Assembly: GCA_963766175.1 (NCBI GenBank)
Contig: CAVXZE010000016.1
Coordinates: 491,409-555,408 of the forward strand
Direction of reading: 5' to 3'
DNA from: CAVXZE01 sp963766175
GTDB lineage: Bacteria; Myxococcota_A; UBA9160; UBA6930
DNA: 64,000 nt
The notes below the pieces were generated by a model. It was given only the letters and a program-made list of their open reading frames with translations. It was not told the DNA's origin and made no database searches. The translations under genes were made by a program, and so were the position numbers. Shown here piece by piece: positions 38,953 through 47,652 of this stretch (its first letter is position 1; the number at the start of each line of letters is the position of its first letter).

Positions 38953-40098
38953 ATGCCCCACATCTTCGTTCCCAAAGAGACCCAAGAAGGCGAGACCCGA
39001 GTGGCTGCGTCGCCCGAGACGGTGCAACGCCTGACCAGAGACGGCTTTGCGGTCACCGTAGAGAAAGGCGCGGGCGCCGCGTCGATGATCTCCGACGAGG
39101 TCCTCGAGAAGGCGGGAGCCACACTCAGCGATGACGCCGCGGTCTATGCCGCGGCGGACGTCGTTCTGAAGCTGCACCCGCCGACCCTCGAGGAAGCGGC
39201 CCAGCTCAAGGAAGGCGGCATTCTCGTATCGCACCTCTGGCCCTTCGCCAACAAGGCGCTCTGCGAGAAGCTGATGGAACGCCGCGTCACGGTCTTTGCG
39301 ATGGATCAGATCCCGCGCACCACCAGGGCTCAGTACATGGACGCGCTCTCCTCGCAGATGAACATCGCCGGCTACAAGGCGGTGATCATGGCGGCGGAGA
39401 GGCTGCCCAAGGTGGTGCCGCTGATGATGACGGCGGCCGGCACCATCAACCCGGCCAAGGTGGTGGTGATGGGAGCCGGTGTCGCGGGACTCCAGGCGAT
39501 CGGCACGGCGAAGCGCCTCGGCGCTGCGGTGGAGGCCACCGACGTGCGTCCGGAGGTGAAGGAGCAGGTGGAGTCGCTCGGGGGCAAGTTCATCGAGCCG
39601 CCGGGCACGGCCGTCGGTGAGGGCGGCTACGCGGCCGAACAGTCCGAGGAATTTCTCGCGCAGCAGAAGGAGACCGTGCGCAAGCATCTGGTTGCCGCCG
39701 ATGTGGTGATCACCACTGCGAGGATTCCGGGCAGGAAGGCGCCGCTCCTGGTCTCCGAGGACGTCGTCCGGGAGATGCGGAGGGGCTCGGTGATCGTCGA
39801 TCTCGCCGCGGAAGAGGGCGGCAACTGCGAGCTCTGCGAGAGCGGCCGGATCGTCGAGAGGCACGGTGTGACGATCATCGGCACCACCAACATCCCGGGA
39901 ACGGTGCCGACGGATGCCTCCGCCGTCTATGCCAAGAACGTCTACAACGTCGTGAAACAGCTCTACCCGAAGGAGGCGGAGCTGAACCTGGACTTCGCGG
40001 ACGAGATCAACGACGGCGCAGTCATCCTGCACGACGGGGTCTGTCGCGCCGAGAAGGTCCGCGAGGCTCACGGCTTTCCAGGCCCGGTCCGGGAGTAA
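38953..40098 (+). CDS. pntAA: NAD(P) transhydrogenase subunit alpha 1 (dI)
   Basis: A 381-residue NAD-binding subunit of the proton-translocating transhydrogenase. PHIFVPKETQEGETRVAASP opens the dI domain. VVVMGAGVAGLQAIGTAKRLG is the Rossmann motif and RPEVKEQVESLGGKF is the mobile-loop neighbourhood. This is the three-chain type in which dI is separate from the membrane part. With pntAB and pntB it couples the proton motive force to NADPH formation. pntAB follows 11 nt later. Confidence 0.96.
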   Translation: MPHIFVPKETQEGETRVAASPETVQRLTRDGFAVTVEKGAGAASMISDEVLEKAGATLSDDAAVYAAADVVLKLHPPTLEEAAQLKEGGILVSHLWPFANKALCEKLMERRVTVFAMDQIPRTTRAQYMDALSSQMNIAGYKAVIMAAERLPKVVPLMMTAAGTINPAKVVVMGAGVAGLQAIGTAKRLGAAVEATDVRPEVKEQVESLGGKFIEPPGTAVGEGGYAAEQSEEFLAQQKETVRKHLVAADVVITTARIPGRKAPLLVSEDVVREMRRGSVIVDLAAEEGGNCELCESGRIVERHGVTIIGTTNIPGTVPTDASAVYAKNVYNVVKQLYPKEAELNLDFADEINDGAVILHDGVCRAEKVREAHGFPGPVRE

Positions 40099-40109
40099 TC
40101 GGAGTCGTC

Positions 40110-40391
40110 ATGCTTTCACCGCTGCTAGTCGCACTCTACGTGTTCCTGCTGGCGATCTTCGTCGGGCGAGAGCTCCTGACGAAGGTGCCGCACACCCTGC
40201 ACACGCCGCTGATGTCCGGAGCCAACGCGATCTCCGGCATCACCATCGTGGGAGCCCTGACCTGTGCCAGCTTCGGCTCCAGGCTGGCCTCCATCATCGG
40301 CATGCTCGCCGTGACCGCGGCGATGATCAACGTGGTGGGGGGCTACCTGGTGACCGATCGCATGCTCAAGAAGTTCAGGCGGCAGGAGTAG
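40110..40391 (+). CDS. pntAB: NAD(P) transhydrogenase subunit alpha 2 (small membrane chain)
   Basis: A 93-residue membrane chain of the transhydrogenase. Three hydrophobic helices are seen: LSPLLVALYVFLLAIFVGR, the NAISGITIVGALTCASFG region, and IIGMLAVTAAMINVVGG, where the family has its channel residues. GGAGTCGTC precedes the ATG. It belongs to the pntAA-pntAB-pntB operon, with gaps of about 11 nt on both sides. Confidence 0.95.
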   Translation: MLSPLLVALYVFLLAIFVGRELLTKVPHTLHTPLMSGANAISGITIVGALTCASFGSRLASIIGMLAVTAAMINVVGGYLVTDRMLKKFRRQE

Positions 40392-40401
40392 GGAGCTGGG
40401 C

Positions 40402-41901
40402 ATGGAGACTTCGATCCACATCATGTACATGGTGGCGTCGGTCCTCTTCATCATCGGGATCAAGCGCCTTTCCGCCGTCAAGACCGCCCGCAGCGCCAAC
40501 GCCCTCTCGGCCCTCGGGATGTTGCTCGCCATGCTGGCGGCCTTGCTGGACATCGCCCACCGCGGTGAGATCGGATGGATCTGGGTCGGGATCGGCGTGG
40601 TGGTCGGAAGCGGCATCGGCGCCTACCTGGCGCTCACCGTCCGGATGGAGGGCATGCCGGAGCTGGTGGCCTTCTTCAACGGCATGGGTGGGTTGGCCTC
40701 CTCCCTGGTGGCGGTCTCCTTGTCGGTCTTCGCCTGGCTGGCCTGGGGCGAGGTGCTCTCGGCGCAGGGCCTGGCCGACGTCACCACCGTCGGGGTCGCG
40801 AGCCTGGGGCCGGTGGCCGACGGCGCGGCGCCGATGGGCGCGCCAAGGCTCACTCCCGACAACGCCATCACCATCATCCTCTCCGTCCTGGTCGGCGGCG
40901 TGACGCTCACCGGCTCGCTGGTCGCGTGGGCCAAGCTGAAGGGCGTGATGAGCGGCGGCCAGATCTTCCTTCCGGGTCATCAAGCCATCAACCTGGTCTT
41001 GTTGGCCACTGTGCTGATCGCCGGAGCGCTGGCACTGTTCGTCGTTCCGATCGGCTCCCTCACGCTGCTCTACCAGCTGCTCGTGGTGGCGGTGCTGGCT
41101 TCCTTCATTCTCGGTGTCACCTTCGCCCTTCCCGTCGGTGGGGCGGACATGCCGGTGGTGGTCTCGCTCCTCAACTCCTTCTCCGGGATCGCCGCCGCCA
41201 TGACCGGCTTCGTTCTCTACAACAACCTGCTGATCATCAGCGGCTCGCTGGTCGGCGCCGCCGGGATGATCCTGACCATCATCATGTGCCGCGGGATGAA
41301 CCGCTCGCTGGCCAACGTGCTCTTCGCCAGGTTCAGCCTGACCGGGACCGGGGAGAAGGAGGAGTACGTCAACGTCAAGAGCGGCGAGCCGGTGGATGCG
41401 GCGATCGCGATGGCGAATGCGAACAGCGTGATCATCGTCCCCGGCTACGGTCTCGCCGCCGCACAGGCCCAGCACGCGGTGAGGGAGCTGCAGAGAATGT
41501 TGGAGGAGCGGGGCGTCCAGGTTCGCTACGCCGTTCACGAGGTGGCCGGGCGCATGCCGGGCCACATGAACGTGCTGCTGGCCGAGGCGAACGTCCCCTA
41601 CGACAAGCTCTTCAAGCGCGAGGACATCGAAGCGGACTTCAAGAACAGCGACGTCGCCCTGGTGATCGGCGCCAACGACGTGGTCAATCCGGCCGCGCTG
41701 TCCGACGAGCAGTGCCCCCTCTACGGCATGCCCATCCTCCCCGCCCACGAGGCACAGCAGGCATTCGTCATCAAGCGCTCGCTGGCGGCCGGCTTCGCGG
41801 GGATGAAGAACACGCTCTTCGAGTCCGACAAGACGCTGATGGTGTTCGGCTCCGCCAAGGAAGTCGTCAACGCCATCGCCGAGGAGCTGAAGGAGCTGTA
41901 A
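40402..41901 (+). CDS. pntB: NAD(P) transhydrogenase subunit beta
   Basis: A 499-residue PntB. The N-terminal half holds about nine TM helices (TSIHIMYMVASVLFIIGIKR first). The C-terminal dIII NADP-binding domain has IIVPGYGLAAAQAQHAVREL, RMPGHMNVLLAEANVPYD and VIGANDVVNPAA, all family motifs. It carries the proton channel and NADP site. With PntAA and PntAB it completes the enzyme. NADPH from it could supply thioredoxin for the RNR next door and reductive biosynthesis. Confidence 0.97.
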   Translation: METSIHIMYMVASVLFIIGIKRLSAVKTARSANALSALGMLLAMLAALLDIAHRGEIGWIWVGIGVVVGSGIGAYLALTVRMEGMPELVAFFNGMGGLASSLVAVSLSVFAWLAWGEVLSAQGLADVTTVGVASLGPVADGAAPMGAPRLTPDNAITIILSVLVGGVTLTGSLVAWAKLKGVMSGGQIFLPGHQAINLVLLATVLIAGALALFVVPIGSLTLLYQLLVVAVLASFILGVTFALPVGGADMPVVVSLLNSFSGIAAAMTGFVLYNNLLIISGSLVGAAGMILTIIMCRGMNRSLANVLFARFSLTGTGEKEEYVNVKSGEPVDAAIAMANANSVIIVPGYGLAAAQAQHAVRELQRMLEERGVQVRYAVHEVAGRMPGHMNVLLAEANVPYDKLFKREDIEADFKNSDVALVIGANDVVNPAALSDEQCPLYGMPILPAHEAQQAFVIKRSLAAGFAGMKNTLFESDKTLMVFGSAKEVVNAIAEELKEL

Positions 41902-41914
41902 CGCCCGGCGACCT

Positions 41915-42712
41915 TCAACCGCCCCGATTGCGAGCGTGTTCCCGCTCGCAAAAAGCCTGGACGAGCTTTGCTGGGCCGGCCGCCATGAAGGCCTCGATCA
42001 GCGGATCCGCCTGGTTGTAGACACGGGTGGAGCCGTCGAACGCCGTGTAGATGCCCCCGGCCTCGCGCACCAGGACGTCACCCGCGCACACATCCCATTC
42101 GTTCTTGGGCGCGAGGGAGATGTTGAGATCGCCATCCCCGCAGGCGATGCAGGCGAGCTTCCAGGCGATCGAGCCCACCGGCCGGATCTCGGCAAACCAG
42201 CCTTCGTGGTTCTTGAATTTCTCCCGGGAGATCTCGGTGCGGCTGGCGATCATCACCGAATCCTCCAGGCGGTCGACCGAGGAGACGCGAACCCGCTTTC
42301 CGTCCAGAAAGGTCCCGTCGCCCTTCGATGCCCAGACGGTGACGTCCGCCGCGGGGTTCCGGATCACGCCCATCATCGGCTCGCCGTTCTCGACGAGAGC
42401 GATGGAGACCGCGAACTCGGGGATCTTCTTGGTGAACTCCTTGGTTCCGTCCATCGGGTCGACGATCCAGACCCGGCGCTTCTCGACCCGCGTCGGGTCG
42501 CTCAGGGACTCCTCGGACAGCATTCCGTCCTCGGGGAAGGCGGCCCGCAGACGCGCCGCGATCGCCCTGTCGGATTCGAGATCCGCCAGGGTGACGGGGT
42601 TGTCCTCGCTCTTCTCCCAGCTCTCGGTTCCGTCCTGGTAGTGCCGGAGCAGGATGTCGCCGGCCTCACGGGCGGCGTCGAGGGCGATCTGAAGCTCGCG
42701 TTGGTATGACAT
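41915..42712 (-). CDS. cysQ: 3'(2'),5'-bisphosphate nucleotidase / inositol-phosphatase family (CysQ-like)
   Basis: A 265-residue IMPase-fold phosphatase. The ATG at 42712 gives MSYQRELQIALDAAREAGDIL. The metal motifs are SEDNPVTLADLESD, LSEES and WIVDPMDGTKEF, then the late WDVCAGDVLVREAGG. The TKEF ending of the motif is typical of CysQ, which removes PAP from sulfate assimilation, rather than inositol phosphatases (TTNF). A -10-like TATACT ends 8 nt upstream of the ATG. Its stop is 13 bp from that of pntB. Confidence 0.85.
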   Translation of the reverse strand: MSYQRELQIALDAAREAGDILLRHYQDGTESWEKSEDNPVTLADLESDRAIAARLRAAFPEDGMLSEESLSDPTRVEKRRVWIVDPMDGTKEFTKKIPEFAVSIALVENGEPMMGVIRNPAADVTVWASKGDGTFLDGKRVRVSSVDRLEDSVMIASRTEISREKFKNHEGWFAEIRPVGSIAWKLACIACGDGDLNISLAPKNEWDVCAGDVLVREAGGIYTAFDGSTRVYNQADPLIEAFMAAGPAKLVQAFCEREHARNRGG

Positions 42713-42720
42713 GGGCGCCG

Positions 42721-42726
42721 AGTATA
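42721..42726 (-). promoter_or_regulatory. -10 element (TATACT) before the CysQ-like gene
   Basis: On the minus strand TATACT ends 8 nt before the ATG at 42712. This matches the leaderless arrangement seen at other genes in this window. No -35 hexamer is evident. Confidence 0.4.
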
Positions 42727-42763
42727 GTGGCTGGGCGGGGGTTGCCACGGCGGGGAGCGCGGC

Positions 42764-43504
42764 TCAGCGGCGATCCGTGGGGCGGACCACCGCCAGGGCG
42801 AGGGTCTGCCTGCGCTTGGCGAAGCGCGTCACGCTCACGTCGACCTGCATGCCCTCTCCGGAGCAGTCCACCAGGCTCGAGAGGAAGCGCCGCGGCTCGG
42901 GGCTCTCGGAGACGGCGTCGAGCTGGGTCCACCAGCTGTCCCGGGCCGGCTCGGAGAGGAACTTCGTGACATCCGCTTCCAGCAGCTTGTCCCGCGTCGT
43001 TCCCAGCAGCGCCCCGGCGGCCGGGTTTGCATCCGCGATCCGGCCGTTGTCCAGATCGATGGCGAGGAAGGCGTCGGCGATTCGATCGATGCCCGCGGAG
43101 ACCGCTCTGCGCTTCGAGGCGCGTGGGGCCCCGCCGGCTTGGCGCGCCGGTTGCGTGGTCCGCAGATTGATGCGGAAGCGGACCAGGATCGGAACCAACG
43201 CCTCCCGGACCCGGGCTGCGTCGGGTCCGGCCGCCGCAGCCGCGGCGTCGATCCACCTCGAGAGGAGCATCGTGGCGCGCTGTTCGTCGACGCGGATACC
43301 GTCGAGAGCCGGCACCGCCCTATCGCCGCGCCGCAGCGCTGCCGCAGCGAAGGAGCGAAAGCGTCGCAGTGCCTCAGCTTCTGGAGATCCAGCCGCGGGG
43401 TTCGCGTCCCCGAGGGATGCCGCCATCAGGCGCTCGATCGGATGCCGCCGCGCCACCAGCCATGATGCCAACTGCTTGTTCATCTCACCCACCATCCCGT
43501 CCAT
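42764..43504 (-). CDS. PAS domain protein
   Basis: A protein of about 246 residues from the ATG at 43504 (alternatives at 43495 and 43483, the last with GGTGGGTGAG just upstream). The N-terminal half is Ala/Arg-rich and helical. Residues about 140-246 form a PAS fold with AFLAIDLDNGRIADANPAAG and GALLGTTRDKLLEADVTKFL. No histidine-kinase, GGDEF or HTH output domain is attached, so it may act as a sensor for a partner protein. It is divergent from the receiver-PilZ gene, with 67 bp between the starts. Confidence 0.75.
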   Translation of the reverse strand: MDGMVGEMNKQLASWLVARRHPIERLMAASLGDANPAAGSPEAEALRRFRSFAAAALRRGDRAVPALDGIRVDEQRATMLLSRWIDAAAAAAGPDAARVREALVPILVRFRINLRTTQPARQAGGAPRASKRRAVSAGIDRIADAFLAIDLDNGRIADANPAAGALLGTTRDKLLEADVTKFLSEPARDSWWTQLDAVSESPEPRRFLSSLVDCSGEGMQVDVSVTRFAKRRQTLALAVVRPTDRR

Positions 43505-43571
43505 CAGTCTAGCGCGAGTTCCCGGTGATGCGCGTCTCAATTGAGGTTGCCTGCGAGCCGATACGCCATCC

Positions 43572-44225
43572 ATGGCAAACCCCCAGACGGCTCGATGGCT
43601 GATCATCTCCTACGCGCGCGCGGACGCGTACGTTCCGCTCGCGCGCGTGATCCTCGCGAGGATGGGATACTCGATCGTTCCCGCGGAGGAGTGGGAGGAC
43701 CTCCCGAACGCGGATCGCGTCCGCACGCCAGATCTACGGATCGTCGACGAACGGCGGCTCGGCGAGATTGCCGAAGGCGATCATCTCTCGGAGGTTCCGA
43801 TGATCGTGCTCACCGGGCGCAACGGCGTGAGCGGTGTCGACCCGCGCGTCAAAGGTGCCGTCGCGCGACCCGCAGGGCTCCATGAGATCTACAGGTTGAT
43901 TCAGCAGACCATCGAGGACACTCCCCGCTCCACGCCGCGGGTTGCCACCCACCTCCCGGCCCGTTGTCGGCGCGGCGACCGGGAATGGCGAGGTGCCGTG
44001 CTCTCGCTCTCGGAGAATGGCTGTCTGCTGCGCACCCCCGAGCCGGTGAAGCTCGGCAGCGAGATCGAGATCTCCTTCGATCTGCCGCGAACGGGGACCA
44101 TCGAGACCAAGGCGGAAACCGCCTATCAGCTGGTTCCGGACACCGGCCTGATCTTCCACCGGACTTCCGCCGCCTTCCGGGAGGCGATCTTGAGCTTCGT
44201 GGAAGAGTCCCTCGCCGCGATCTGA
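43572..44225 (+). CDS. Receiver-like + PilZ domain protein
   Basis: A 217-residue protein. Residues 1-115 follow the CheY fold (ARWLIISYARADAYVPLARV, PDLRIVDERRL, VPMIVLTGRNGVSG, GAVARPAGLHEIYRLIQ). The expected acidic pair of strand 1 is missing and the Lys-Pro switch is Arg-Pro, so phosphorylation is doubtful. Residues about 125-217 form a PilZ domain (LPARCRRGDREWRGAVLSLS; ENGCLLRT; IEISFDLPRTG). The N-terminal Arg motif RCRRGDREWRG is imperfect for c-di-GMP binding. It is likely an output protein of a c-di-GMP or two-component circuit, perhaps sensed through the divergent PAS protein. Confidence 0.75.
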   Translation: MANPQTARWLIISYARADAYVPLARVILARMGYSIVPAEEWEDLPNADRVRTPDLRIVDERRLGEIAEGDHLSEVPMIVLTGRNGVSGVDPRVKGAVARPAGLHEIYRLIQQTIEDTPRSTPRVATHLPARCRRGDREWRGAVLSLSENGCLLRTPEPVKLGSEIEISFDLPRTGTIETKAETAYQLVPDTGLIFHRTSAAFREAILSFVEESLAAI

Positions 44226-44236
44226 GTTCTTCCGCT

Positions 44237-45025
44237 CTACTTGGCCCCCGCCACGCCCTTGAAGATGGGCATGTTGGCCTCGGTGGCGACGTAGATCACG
44301 TTGGGGTTCTGGTTCAGCGTCTGGATCCACAGGTACTGGAGGTAGCGGTTCGAGAGGGTCTCGCGGATGATCTGCTGGGCCTCGGCGGCACCCCGGGCCC
44401 GGGCCACCTCGATCTCCGCCTCCTTCTTGGCCTGCTCCAGCTCGAACTGCTTCTGCTGCACCCGCTGCTCGGCGGTCAGCTTGGCCTCGATGCTCTCCTT
44501 GAAGCGCTGGGGCAGCATGACGTCGCGCAGCAGCACGTCCACCACCTCGATACCCCGGGGCCCTAGATTCTCTCTCAGAAAATCGCGGATCTTGGTGGCG
44601 ATCTCCTTGCGTCCCGTCTCTGCGTAGATGTTCTTGACCGGATAGCCCGCCACCACGTCGCGGACCGCGTTGCGGAAGTACGGAACCACCAGCCTTTCGA
44701 TGACCATGCGCTGGGTTCCCACCGTCTTGCGGATCTTCGGCGCTTCCGTGGCCGTCACCTGGAAGAGCAGAGAGGTGTCGAGGCCGACGATCAGACCTTC
44801 GGAGGATGGGACCTGCGCGGTCTCCTTCAGCTCCTGGAGCTTGACGTTCCAGGTCTCGATCTGCCGGGCCACCGGCACCACGAAGGCCACGCCCGGGGGA
44901 ACCGGCTCGTTATTGATGGCGCCGAAGCTCTTCGAGACTCCGACCTCTCCGTCCTCGATCACCACGCACGCCGTCTGCAGAAGTGCGAGTGCGAGAATCA
45001 GCAGAATCGCTCTGGATCGCTTCAT
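44237..45025 (-). CDS. Prohibitin/SPFH domain membrane protein
   Basis: A 262-residue SPFH-family protein. The ATG at 45025 has TTGGAGGACAG upstream. MKRSRAILLILALALLQTAC is a signal or anchor; a lipobox is imperfect (QTAC). The SPFH core runs from EVGVSKSFGAINNEPVPPG through FQVTATEAPKIRKTVG and RNAVRDVVAG to NLGPRGIEVVDVLLRDVMLP. A coiled coil follows (AEQRVQQKQFELEQAKKEAE; IEVARARGAAEAQQI). Such proteins form ring-like membrane scaffolds and regulate proteases. No FtsH or NfeD gene lies beside it. Confidence 0.85.
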   Translation of the reverse strand: MKRSRAILLILALALLQTACVVIEDGEVGVSKSFGAINNEPVPPGVAFVVPVARQIETWNVKLQELKETAQVPSSEGLIVGLDTSLLFQVTATEAPKIRKTVGTQRMVIERLVVPYFRNAVRDVVAGYPVKNIYAETGRKEIATKIRDFLRENLGPRGIEVVDVLLRDVMLPQRFKESIEAKLTAEQRVQQKQFELEQAKKEAEIEVARARGAAEAQQIIRETLSNRYLQYLWIQTLNQNPNVIYVATEANMPIFKGVAGAK

Positions 45026-45224
45026 GGTTCTGTCCTCCAATCGGGTTGCTCTCCGGAGAGAGCAGTGCAAAATGGCCTCCGCGTCAAGCGCACGACCGCG
45101 GCAGCCATCGAACGCCGCAGGTTGACCTGGGTGCGAATCACCTCGATATCGAAGGGTGGAGGTCACCTCCTGCGTTACCCTGCCAACCAGCAGCCAGTCA
45201 ATGGCAGCGGCGAAAGGAGAGAAG

Positions 45225-46088
45225 GTGGCGGAGACCCTTCGTATCGAGACGGAGGCCGGCGTGCGCTCCATCGTGCTGTGCCGCGCGGCCGAGTACAACA
45301 CCATCACCCCGCTTTTCCGCGAAGAGCTGGGCGCGGCCATCGACGAAGCGGACCAGGACGGCGACGCGCGGGTGATCCTGCTCCGCGCCGAAGGTCCCGC
45401 ATTCTGCGCCGGCTATGGCCTCGACTGGGCGACGGTCACCCAGCGCCAGGCAGATGGGAGAGCGGAGGTGGCGGAGGAGGCGCGGGTCTGGGACTCGGTC
45501 GCCGACTTCCAGATGATGGGCCGCTTCGTCGAGACCTACATGAAGCTCTGGTATGCGAAGAAGCCCACCCTCGCGGCGGTCCAGGGCTGGTGCATCGGCG
45601 GGGGTACCGATCTGGTGCTCTGCGCCGACATCATCGTGGCCGGCGAGGGCGCGCGCTTCGGCTATCCCCCGGCCCGGGTCTGGGGCACGCCGACCACCGC
45701 CATGTGGGTCTACCGGATGGGTCTGGAGCGAGCCAAGCGTTACCTGCTCACGGGAGACGAGATCGGGGCGACCGAGGCCGCGGAGATCGGCCTGATTCTG
45801 GAGGCGGTTCCCGACGAAGAGCTCCAATCCCACGCCATGGCCCTGGCCCGACGCATGGCGCGGCTCCCGCTCAACCAGCTGATCATGCTGAAGATGCTCT
45901 GCAACCAGACCGTCGAGCACATGGGGATGAGCTCGAGTCGCACCCTCGGCACGCTCTTCGACGGGATCGCGCGCCACACCCAGGAAGGTCTCGACTTCGT
46001 CAAGCGCGCAGGTGAGGCGGGCTTCCGTCAGGCCGTCCGCGAGCGAGACGATCCCTTCCAGGACTACGGCAGTCGGCCCAAGAAGTAG
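45225..46088 (+). CDS. Enoyl-CoA hydratase/isomerase family protein (atypical crotonase)
   Basis: A protein of about 287 residues from the GTG at 45225, which has AAAGGAGAG upstream; the ATG at 45201 is an alternative. The crotonase fold is clear: GPAFCAGYGLDW, GWCIGGGTDLVLCADIIVA and LPLNQLIMLKMLCNQTVE. The two catalytic Glu of enoyl-CoA hydratases are not at their usual places: GGGCEL reads GGGTDL (Asp) and the QPEVxLG segment reads YPPARVWGTPTT. It may be a different acyl-CoA isomerase or hydrolase. It stands convergent with the tup operon. Confidence 0.82.
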   Translation: MAETLRIETEAGVRSIVLCRAAEYNTITPLFREELGAAIDEADQDGDARVILLRAEGPAFCAGYGLDWATVTQRQADGRAEVAEEARVWDSVADFQMMGRFVETYMKLWYAKKPTLAAVQGWCIGGGTDLVLCADIIVAGEGARFGYPPARVWGTPTTAMWVYRMGLERAKRYLLTGDEIGATEAAEIGLILEAVPDEELQSHAMALARRMARLPLNQLIMLKMLCNQTVEHMGMSSSRTLGTLFDGIARHTQEGLDFVKRAGEAGFRQAVRERDDPFQDYGSRPKK

Positions 46089-46096
46089 CCTTCAGC

Positions 46097-46924
46097 TCAC
46101 TCCGGCATCACGGGGTGGAAGAGCTGCATTCCCTCGAGGCGGAAGGCCGCAATGGCCGTCCGACCCTCGTCGGAGACGAGCCATTCGACAAGGGCGCGGG
46201 CCTCTTTGGTCTTCACGTGGGAGTGCCTCGCCGGGTTGACGAGGATGGCGCTGTAGACGTTGCGCAGGCGCGAATCCCCCTCGACGAGGATCTCGAGATC
46301 GCCGCGGTTCTTGAAGCTGAGCCAGGTGCCGCGATCGGCCAGAAGATAGGCTTCGAGCTCTGCTGCCGTGTTCAAGGTGGCGCCCATCCCGGTTCCGGTC
46401 TCCCGGTACCAGGTTCCGGAATCCGTGCGCGCATCTACCCCAGCGGCCTCCCAGAGGCGCAGCTCCCGCTTGTGGGTGCCGCTGTCGTCACCGCGCGAGG
46501 TGAAGGTCGCCCGGCTCTCGGCGATGCGGGCGAAGGCGTTGGCCGCGTCCGTGACGCCGCGAACCCGGGCCGGATCCGCGCTGGGACCGATCAATACGAA
46601 GTCGTTGTACATGACCTCGCGCCGCGCGATCCCGTGCCCCTCGGCGACGAACTCCAGCTCGGAGGCGCGGTCGTGGACCAGAACCGCGTCCACGTCTCCT
46701 CGCTCCCCCAGGCGAAGGGCGCGCCCGGTTCCCACCGCCACCACCCGTACCTGGATGCCGGTCTTCGCCTCGAACGGCGGAAGCACGGCATCGAAGAATC
46801 CCGAGTCCCGGGTCGACGTGGTCGAGGCCAGCGTGAGGAAGCGATCCGCGACGGCGGCCGGCGGGTTCATGGCGAGGGCCAGCAGCACCAGACATGCCCA
46901 CCGGCCCGCTGAGATCTTCACCAT
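46097..46924 (-). CDS. tupA: Tungstate ABC transporter, substrate-binding protein
   Basis: A 275-residue periplasmic binding protein. The ATG at 46924 gives MVKISAGRWACLVLLALAMN, a signal peptide ending near AVA. The mature chain starts RFLTLASTTSTRDSGFFDAV, and the TTS-type oxyanion motif with VGTGRALRLGERGDVDAVLV and MYNDFVLIGPSADP is specific to TupA-like tungstate proteins. It delivers tungstate or molybdate to the permease. Its start overlaps the ATPase stop by 7 bp; the order on the transcript is tupB-tupC-tupA. No tungsten enzyme is in this window. Confidence 0.9.
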   Translation of the reverse strand: MVKISAGRWACLVLLALAMNPPAAVADRFLTLASTTSTRDSGFFDAVLPPFEAKTGIQVRVVAVGTGRALRLGERGDVDAVLVHDRASELEFVAEGHGIARREVMYNDFVLIGPSADPARVRGVTDAANAFARIAESRATFTSRGDDSGTHKRELRLWEAAGVDARTDSGTWYRETGTGMGATLNTAAELEAYLLADRGTWLSFKNRGDLEILVEGDSRLRNVYSAILVNPARHSHVKTKEARALVEWLVSDEGRTAIAAFRLEGMQLFHPVMPE

Positions 46925-47652
46925 AGGAGCTCCCCCTGCAGGAACGCCCGAGCCTCGGTGCTGGCGGGCGATTCGAAGAAATCCGTCGCAGGCGTCTGCT
47001 CGATCAGGCGCCCGCGATGAAGGAACAGCACCTCGTCGGCCATGCGCCGCGCCTGGGCCATGTCGTGGGTGGTCATCACGATCTTGGTTCCGTCCTCGCG
47101 GATCGCGCGGATCGCGGACTCCAGGGCGCGGGAGGCTCCCGGATCGAGGGAGGCGGCCGGCTCGTCGAGGAGCAGGACCTGGGGGCGGAGGGCCCAGGCC
47201 CGGGCAAGAGCGAGGCGCTGTTGCTCTCCCACCGAGAGGCGCCGTGCGCCCCGGTGCGCCAGTGCTTCGAGGCCGGTGGCCTCGAGAACCCGCGCGGTTC
47301 GCGCCGCGCGCTGCGGCGACGGGATGCCCCGCAGCCGCAAGGCGTAATCGATGTTTGCGGCGACCGAACGGCGCAGCAGCACCGGTCGCTGGAAGACCAT
47401 GGCGAGCTGACGGCTTGCATCGGCCGCTCCCGGCCCGCACCACTCGATGCTGCCGCCGCTCGGCTGGAGAAGCCCGTGGCAGAGCCTCAGGATCAGGCTC
47501 TTGCCGGCGCCGTTCGGACCCAGGACGACGCTGCACGGGCCGGCCTCGAGCACGAAGCTGACCTCACCGAGGAGCTGCTTTCCGCCCAGCTCATAGCGAA
47601 GATCCTTGACGACCAGGGGCAGGATCGCCGCCGCTCGTTCAGAATTCCGCAC
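46918..47652 (-). CDS. tupC: Tungstate ABC transporter, ATP-binding protein
   Basis: A 244-residue ABC ATPase. Walker A is GPNGAGKS (about 45-52), the signature is LSVGEQQRLALARAW, Walker B is VLLLDEPAASLD, and the switch His lies in MTTHDMAQARRMAD. It powers the TupB permease. The coding region overlaps tupB by 14 bp and tupA by 7 bp, a compact operon. Confidence 0.93.
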   Translation of the reverse strand: MRNSERAAAILPLVVKDLRYELGGKQLLGEVSFVLEAGPCSVVLGPNGAGKSLILRLCHGLLQPSGGSIEWCGPGAADASRQLAMVFQRPVLLRRSVAANIDYALRLRGIPSPQRAARTARVLEATGLEALAHRGARRLSVGEQQRLALARAWALRPQVLLLDEPAASLDPGASRALESAIRAIREDGTKIVMTTHDMAQARRMADEVLFLHRGRLIEQTPATDFFESPASTEARAFLQGELLW

